A DNA stretch of 8,368 nt, from positions 1 to 8,368 of the forward strand of contig JASLJW010000043.1 in NCBI GenBank assembly GCA_030747885.1. Direction: 5' to 3'. This document shows, piece after piece, positions 1-5,300 of this stretch; the stretch's first letter is position 1, and the number at the start of each line of letters is the position of its first letter. Made by a program: the position numbers and the translations under genes. The DNA is from Candidatus Thalassarchaeaceae archaeon. Lineage in GTDB: Archaea; Thermoplasmatota; Poseidoniia; Poseidoniales; Thalassarchaeaceae. The notes under the pieces were generated by a model that was not told where the DNA came from, did no database searches, and saw only the letters and a list, made by a program, of their open reading frames with translations.

Positions 1-111
1 AGTGCGGTCTTCCCCTCTAGTTCCAACATGGAATCGAACAAACCCCCCTCGATTATCCAACTCGGCCACTGGACGCATATGACCGTTGCCGAAGGATGCC
101 CCTTCAATCAT
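1..111 (-). CDS. Partial unknown protein, N-terminal 37 codons only
   Basis: An open frame starts with ATG at 111-109 and stays open for 37 codons to the window edge, so only the N-terminus is visible. It begins MIEGASFGNGHMRPVAEL and continues with a Gly/Arg-rich stretch (RGGFVRFHVGTRGEDR). I do not recognise the family. Its start overlaps the TGA stop of the TatD-like gene by 4 nt (ATGA), the same junction type seen twice more in this operon, which is the main reason to believe the start. No clear Shine-Dalgarno sequence precedes it, so it may depend on translational coupling. There is no signal peptide, so it is probably cytosolic. The frame is short and could be chance, but the coupled start makes a real gene more likely. 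Confidence 0.55.
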   Translation of the reverse strand, partial: MIEGASFGNGHMRPVAELDNRGGFVRFHVGTRGEDRT

Positions 112-1049
112 CGACATTCGCCATACAGTGCGTCTGGCCAAGCCCTATGGATTTTCCATAGAAAGTTGGCGATTTGGTGATGACTCCAACCCAAACCACC
201 TTCATTTGAAGGGTTCTGAAGATGCCTGCCAAGTTCATTTGTTCTTTTTGGAACGGTTCGAGGCCCTAGAACTGCGCCAGGACGTCTGGGATCATCGAGA
301 TAATCGGTCTCCATCAAGACAGGAGAATGAGTTCCATCAGAAAGACAATCCAAATCAATAGTTGATGCAATTTTTCCAATTGATCCCCTACCCATACTTA
401 CCGTCACGGGAAGATTTGAGGTGAATGATGAAGAAACATCTCCAGGGGCATAATGCCTCAAAGCGATAGAACGTGGATAATTCACTTTTTCACAAATTTC
501 ACTCAATTCTTGGCAAGTTGATGCCCCTCTATCTTCGACATGAAATTGCACGGGTGCATTTTGAGATGCACAGCGACGCAATACCTCTTCCAACATCATA
601 TTGGCTTTATTCCATATCTCTGTTGAAACAGGGAAATGGGGGCGCCCAATCTCTCCTATTGCGACACATTCCCCCTCCTGATGGTGAGTTAATGCTAGAT
701 CAACCGATGATAAATGGAGTTCTGTAGCAGTTTCCTCACCAAGTGATTCTAATTGATGAGCCCATACTACGGGGTGAGGTCCCAAAACAACCTGTACCCC
801 AAGGTTTGTGGCTTCTCTAACATCTTTCGCCATTGCCAATGTTTCGAGATATGCGGTAGAAACATCTTCTATTGTCTCAGGTAATTGATTGAAGTCAGGT
901 TTGTGAACTAAAATGAGTCGAGTGCCCCCTGCGTTCTCAAAATCTATTGCAGCATCCAGAAAACGCCCCATTCGATCCAAATGCATGTGCCCATCAGTAA
1001 TGGGGCCAGTCCATTTTTCACCATCCCAGAATGGAGTGGGGTCTTCCAT
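108..1049 (-). CDS. TatD-related metal-dependent hydrolase (TIM barrel, COG1099-like)
   Basis: This is a predicted cytosolic hydrolase of the amidohydrolase/TatD superfamily. Numbered from the upstream ATG at 1055, the metal-site motifs appear in the expected order: HMH (H23, H25) after the first strand, GPHP (91-95), the bridging acid in GEIGRPH (E135), a His in QFHVED (H172), a His in LRHYAPG (H201), and an Asp in METDYLDDP (D251). It then reads VLGPRTVPKR, which I associate with the archaeal TatD-like group COG1099. All metal ligands seem present, so it should be active. Some TatD relatives are 3'-5' exonucleases, but the substrate of this archaeal branch is not established. The length (about 313-315 aa) is slightly above the usual 260-290. 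Two starts are possible: ATG at 1055 overlaps the upstream stop as ATGA, but ATG at 1049 lies 6 nt after GAGGG (1060-1056), so I chose 1049. The gene also overlaps the next one by 4 nt. Confidence 0.85.
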   Translation of the reverse strand: MEDPTPFWDGEKWTGPITDGHMHLDRMGRFLDAAIDFENAGGTRLILVHKPDFNQLPETIEDVSTAYLETLAMAKDVREATNLGVQVVLGPHPVVWAHQLESLGEETATELHLSSVDLALTHHQEGECVAIGEIGRPHFPVSTEIWNKANMMLEEVLRRCASQNAPVQFHVEDRGASTCQELSEICEKVNYPRSIALRHYAPGDVSSSFTSNLPVTVSMGRGSIGKIASTIDLDCLSDGTHSPVLMETDYLDDPRRPGAVLGPRTVPKRTNELGRHLQNPSNEGGLGWSHHQIANFLWKIHRAWPDALYGECR

Positions 1050-1051
1050 CG

Positions 1052-1582
1052 TCATCCCTCATTGAAGAGACGGAGACGCTGAAATCTTTTCATCCAATAT
1101 TCTGCTGCACGTAGAGCAATACGATGACTGATTGCCCCAATAATCACAGTTCTTCCATTTCGAAAAACAAGAACCTCTAATTCATGACGCATATCTGCAA
1201 TTCGAATAGCGTCCAATGCTGACTCCATTCGAGCAGATGAAAGCACATCCACTGACTTATCAAGATCTAAAGAAAAAGGCATACTGCAGGAAGATGTTAC
1301 TGGACCAATTTCTGTTTTCAAACCAGAATCTGGTAATCCAAGTCCAAGAAGTAATTCAGATACTGCCATTCTTGCAAGAATCTCTTTTGTGGATCCATGA
1401 ACAGTAATCGCCCCACTACCTACGTCGATAAGAATGGTGTAAGGGGGGTTTCTCATTTGTTTTACCAATAGGCTTCCTGAACGAACTGCCCCTGCTTCCT
1501 TCACAATGAAATCAGCATCCAGAACTTCTGGAGTAATGAATCGAAAAACCTGATTTTCCACTACAACTTCCAGATTTGCCAT
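1052..1582 (-). CDS. Divergent TATA-binding-protein-like (TBP-fold) protein
   Basis: The 176-177-residue length matches archaeal TBP (about 180-190). The sequence falls into two halves with the same pattern, as in TBP's direct repeat. Half 1 has EVVVEN (6-11) and then TILIDVGSGAITVHGSTKE (50-68) followed by a helix. Half 2 has PVTSSC (95-100) and then VLVFRNGRTVIIGA (138-151) followed by a helix to about 172. Both resemble the TBP core pattern 'xLIFxSGKxxxTGAxSxxxA'. In TBP, four phenylalanines kink the DNA; by eye only F141 is kept, and D54 replaces the half-1 equivalent. The protein may therefore not bend a TATA box, and could act as a transcription modulator, a different nucleic-acid binder or something unrelated. 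An AGGAGG (1595-1590) lies 4 nt from ATG 1585 and 7 nt from ATG 1582; I chose the latter. Both ends are coupled to neighbouring genes. The assignment rests on pattern matching only. Confidence 0.6.
   Translation of the reverse strand: MANLEVVVENQVFRFITPEVLDADFIVKEAGAVRSGSLLVKQMRNPPYTILIDVGSGAITVHGSTKEILARMAVSELLLGLGLPDSGLKTEIGPVTSSCSMPFSLDLDKSVDVLSSARMESALDAIRIADMRHELEVLVFRNGRTVIIGAISHRIALRAAEYWMKRFQRLRLFNEG
1056..1060 (-). promoter_or_regulatory. Ribosome binding site of the TatD-like gene
   Basis: On the minus strand GAGGG runs directly into ATG 1055 but lies 6 nt before ATG 1049. Normal spacing favours the second ATG and a 313-residue product. Confidence 0.5.
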
Positions 1583-2373
1583 CATTCTTCCTCCTGTTTC
1601 ATGTTCTCAGCATCAGGCAATTCGTTCAGAGCCTCAAGGACTCCTCGTATGCGCACCTGGGGTACCGGTACAAGCAGGACCACGGCCTCCTCATCATCAA
1701 TCTGTTCATTGAGTTGATTTCGTAAGGAAGATAGTGCCCCACGCATTCTAGAAGCGATTCTATGATTGATTTTGTGATGTAAATTTTCAGATAAATGTGC
1801 ACTTTCTACCATCCACCAAGCCGCAGAAAGAGAAGCTGCGATATGATACTCAGCATCATCTCCATCTGGAGTTGTTTCAGTAGCAATTGATTTGGCGATA
1901 CGCATCATCCTTCTTACAGAACCTATACTACGAACTAGATTTCGGAGATTTGTTCGTTCACCAACACCTTCGAGAGTTATTTCTACCCATTCTTCATCGT
2001 CTAAATCCGGTTCTAAAAACCAAATCGGTTTTCTGTTACTCTTAGCAAAATTATACATCGAAAATGGTATTGGATCTGGAAAACATCCAATAGTTTCTCT
2101 ACCCAATAATGACATTTCTTTGACCATTTTTCCTGAATGGCCCATTTGAGCAATCATTGCATCTCTTACGATATTGGGCGATTTCATCTCTTCTTGTTCT
2201 TGGTCAATCCAGAGGAGAGGATCTTCAGACGAAACCATCAATGCTAATCCATCCCAATCTTGGATTGATTCAGAGAATTTGACCAAGGGAGTGAATGGCA
2301 GGATTCGAATAACTCCTCCTTCAGGGTCTCCCCAATCTATGCACGCCCAATCCAAAGAAATGCCAGAAGACAT
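1582..2373 (-). CDS. Unrecognised conserved-looking cytosolic protein, 263 aa
   Basis: I do not recognise this protein with confidence. It has no signal peptide or membrane segment, so it should be cytosolic. The N-terminal half (1-135) alternates beta-like and acidic stretches, including DGLALMVSSED (41-51) and KPIWFLEPDLDDEEWVE (115-131). The middle and C-terminal parts (140-225) are helical and Arg-rich (NLRNLVRSIGSVRRMMRIAK, 142-161). They are followed by NHRIASRM (203-210) and a hydrophobic strand VVLLVPVPQVRIRGVLEAL (231-249), ending in an acidic tail. That order of helix, hydrophobic strand and helix faintly recalls the end of TraB/pheromone-shutdown proteins, whose key Glu-Arg-Asp and Gly-His residues are absent, so this is only a hint. 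The open frame extends to a TTG at 2403 inside the upstream gene. I prefer ATG 2373, which sits 8 nt after that gene's stop, though neither start has a strong ribosome binding site. Its TGA overlaps the next gene's first ATG. Confidence 0.75.
   Translation of the reverse strand: MSSGISLDWACIDWGDPEGGVIRILPFTPLVKFSESIQDWDGLALMVSSEDPLLWIDQEQEEMKSPNIVRDAMIAQMGHSGKMVKEMSLLGRETIGCFPDPIPFSMYNFAKSNRKPIWFLEPDLDDEEWVEITLEGVGERTNLRNLVRSIGSVRRMMRIAKSIATETTPDGDDAEYHIAASLSAAWWMVESAHLSENLHHKINHRIASRMRGALSSLRNQLNEQIDDEEAVVLLVPVPQVRIRGVLEALNELPDAENMKQEEE
1590..1595 (-). promoter_or_regulatory. Strong Shine-Dalgarno of the TBP-like gene
   Basis: A perfect AGGAGG on the minus strand sits inside the end of the preceding gene, 4 nt before ATG 1585 and 7 nt before ATG 1582. 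It is the strongest ribosome binding site in the window and suggests this gene can be translated well on its own, not only by coupling. Confidence 0.7.
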
Positions 2374-2381
2374 AGTTCGGA

Positions 2382-5300
2382 TCACTTCTGTTCTGCAAGC
2401 CAATCTCTAAGTTGTTCAATTGACCAACCCATATCGAAATAACCCTGAATTGTATTCTCATCCCAGAATGTGAATTCTTTGAGGGCCTTTTCCATCTCTG
2501 TTTCTTCCTTCGGAGGTCCACGAGAAGGAGGTCCACGAGAAGGTGGGCTTCTTGCTTTTAGAGGCGATACTGCTTCACCCTCTGGTAAGAAGTCATCATC
2601 TTCAATGAAATCATCATCATCGTCGCTACCTCTACTAACGAACACAAATATGCCCACTACTACAGCAATCAAGAGAATCGCCAATAAAGCAATCAATCCG
2701 ATTGTAGCGGCATCAAATCCTGCAGAATCATCTGATTCAGCAGTTACTGGGAAGGTTGTAGATTCAGCTATTACGTCACCTGTATCATTGTTTACAATTT
2801 GGTATTTCACATTCACTTGAGGTGTTGCAAAATCACCCATAGGAATTCTCCATGAATAATCTTCCAATGGTTGGATTTCAATTGGTGTTGAAACTTCCTT
2901 AGATGATTGTACTTGGCCGCCCACTACAGTGACGACCTTGCAAGTGAAGTATCCTGCCTTGTTTCCATTGTTTGATACTGTGGCGATAATGTCTAGACTT
3001 TGACCTACAGCAGGAGTATTATCTGAAACCACGAGATTCTTAATTTCGAAATTTGCTGACTCGTATCTTAATTCAAATACGCCGCCATCGAATCCACTCT
3101 GGTAGTTCCCTGCTCCAGTAATTACATTTCCAGCAGAGTCAGTTCCAGAAATCCAGAAACGGAGTTCAACACCACTCAAATCACTGGGAAGAGTAGCGTT
3201 CCAGAGGTTTACACAATTCACCGATGCTCTGATTGGATCAGCATTTGTGTCTAAAGCCATTGGGACACTGAAATGTGCGACTCCAGGGAATGCCTGGTAA
3301 TATTCGGTCCAATTTCCTCCATCTTTGAAATACATCCAGTTCAGTATTACATTGCCTTCTTGCAACTTCTGACGTTCTTGAATGAATGCCTTCACACTAA
3401 CACAATCAAATTGAGTGGACGAAATTATTCCTGGCCCAATTTCTTCTGAATTTTCATCAGTAATTTCCCAAGAACCAGTATTTGCAGCACTAGGGGCTTC
3501 ACTATCTACATTGAGGTAAAACACACTGTCTACTGGTGAAGTACCATCCGTTGCTCCAGAAGGTAGCCCAATTAATGAGAAAGTGAATGTAAATGCATTC
3601 GATTGAGTAGGGGCAGGATGTAATATGTCAAATGTTCCATTCTCAAATGGGTAATCATACACCTGCGATGGTGCATAGAAGAAACCTCTCTCACCATCTG
3701 GCTGAACTTCTTGTTGTTCAATTCTTAATGTCAGTGGAATCTGTGGATTGATGATAATTCCATCAGCAAGACGTTCAGAGAAAGCATACTGGCCACTAAT
3801 CCTAAGCATATCTCCTGGATACACGAATCCTGCTTCTCTATTGCCAACATCTGGAGTGATGAATCCAATCGTATCTTCAACGGCAAATGTTGAACGATCT
3901 AGTTTGAAACTATCAGAATACTTCCATCTCTGATTGTAATTGCCAGTTTGAGATGAAATGGTTGTCCAACCACCATTGTTTGGGTCATAATCTGTTACTT
4001 CTATCTGTGGAGTAACTATTCCGGGGACTGTCGTAATTGACCAAGCAAGAACAACTGGGATGTCTAGAATGAAATCTGTTTCAAACGGGTCAATCAGAAC
4101 TCCTCCGTCAGTACGGCGCATCTCTGGTCCCTTTCCATCAGTTTCCAAATCTAGAACTGAAATCCAAGTAGAATCGGTCCAAGCTGTATCGTTGGCTGGC
4201 CAGTAATTGATTACTATGTCGTCTGAAACAATTGGATTCAAATTTATTCGAACTTGGGCTATGTCTCCCCAACCATTTCCATCTGAACCAGTAACTCTGA
4301 GATGGTATATGTTACCACCATACATGGTGGTATTGGCGCTGGTTAATTCTGTGCCAAAACCATCTTGAATTCTGAAAGATGTTACGCTTGGCTGAAGAGT
4401 TGCCATTGCTTGGTAAGTAATCAAATCATATCCAATCCCTGGTCCACCAGATCCAGTAACTGAATTGCCCCCAATATCTGTACCAGAAACAAACAGACTG
4501 ACTAACGGACTGTTCGTCAAACCTTGGTTTGCAATATCACTAATACACTGAGTACCTTGATTATCAATCATGTAATATGATTCATTACTTTCTGTCTGTC
4601 TTACAAGAGAAACTTGTGCATATTCGCCAACATCTGCAACACGATCCAAGTTTGTATCATGATCCTTCTCAACCCAATAATTGAGGTAAAGAGAATCTGG
4701 AGCGACTGGATTGTCTCTTACAACAACACGGAAAGTTTGGCAATTTCTTGCCGGGATCCAAGTGTTATCTCCAAGTTCTCTCCATGTAGATCCATCCATT
4801 ACACTGACGTTTACTAATTGAGGAGGAAGAGGATCCATTGAAACTTGCATTCGAATTCCACAATCTTGATCTGGATTGTAATTTGAAGGAGGACAGAGTT
4901 GATCCCCTCCAGTGAAATTTGCCATCATAAATCGATATGTTCGTGCTCCAGCAGTTTGAGTTGGTAATGTTGGAGACCATGTGAAATCTCCACCCACTGT
5001 ACCACCTATTCGGTCAACTTCTAGCCAATCTTCAGTTTCGGTATTGGATGTATTCAACTCCTCTAGGACAAGGAAATAATTTGAGGGATCAGGTGCAATA
5101 TCCAAATTTTCAAAACGAACCTTTCCTGTAAGAACAAGTGCCTGACTGCTCTTAACATTTGAAAGATCAGTTTGTTCTACATTTGCTTGATTATACACTC
5201 TAAATTCGCTAATTCCAACATCATTTTCTACAGCATTTCCAACCGATGGTTGTAGAGATTCAGCGGCAGGTAATCCAACAACACCAGTATCGCTAATTGA

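Noticed and set aside
86..361. Plus-strand open frame of 91 codons
   Set aside because: It lies fully antisense to the TatD-like gene, whose catalytic motifs are clear. The predicted protein has no recognisable pattern.
473..727. Plus-strand open frame of 84 codons
   Set aside because: It is antisense to the metal-binding region of the hydrolase and has no ribosome binding site or family signature.
2374..2403. Upstream TTG start for the 263-residue protein
   Set aside because: It would overlap the surface gene by 22 nt, lacks a ribosome binding site and uses a rare start, while ATG 2373 sits just after the stop of the surface gene.
2321..2536. Minus-strand open frame of 71 codons across the end of the surface gene and the start of the next gene
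   Set aside because: It is a shifted frame of two better-supported genes, with no independent evidence.
2470..2820. Plus-strand open frame of 116 codons with Ser-rich and Gly/Arg-rich composition
   Set aside because: It is the antisense reading of the Asp cluster and PPSRG repeats of the surface protein. Its low complexity comes from those repeats.
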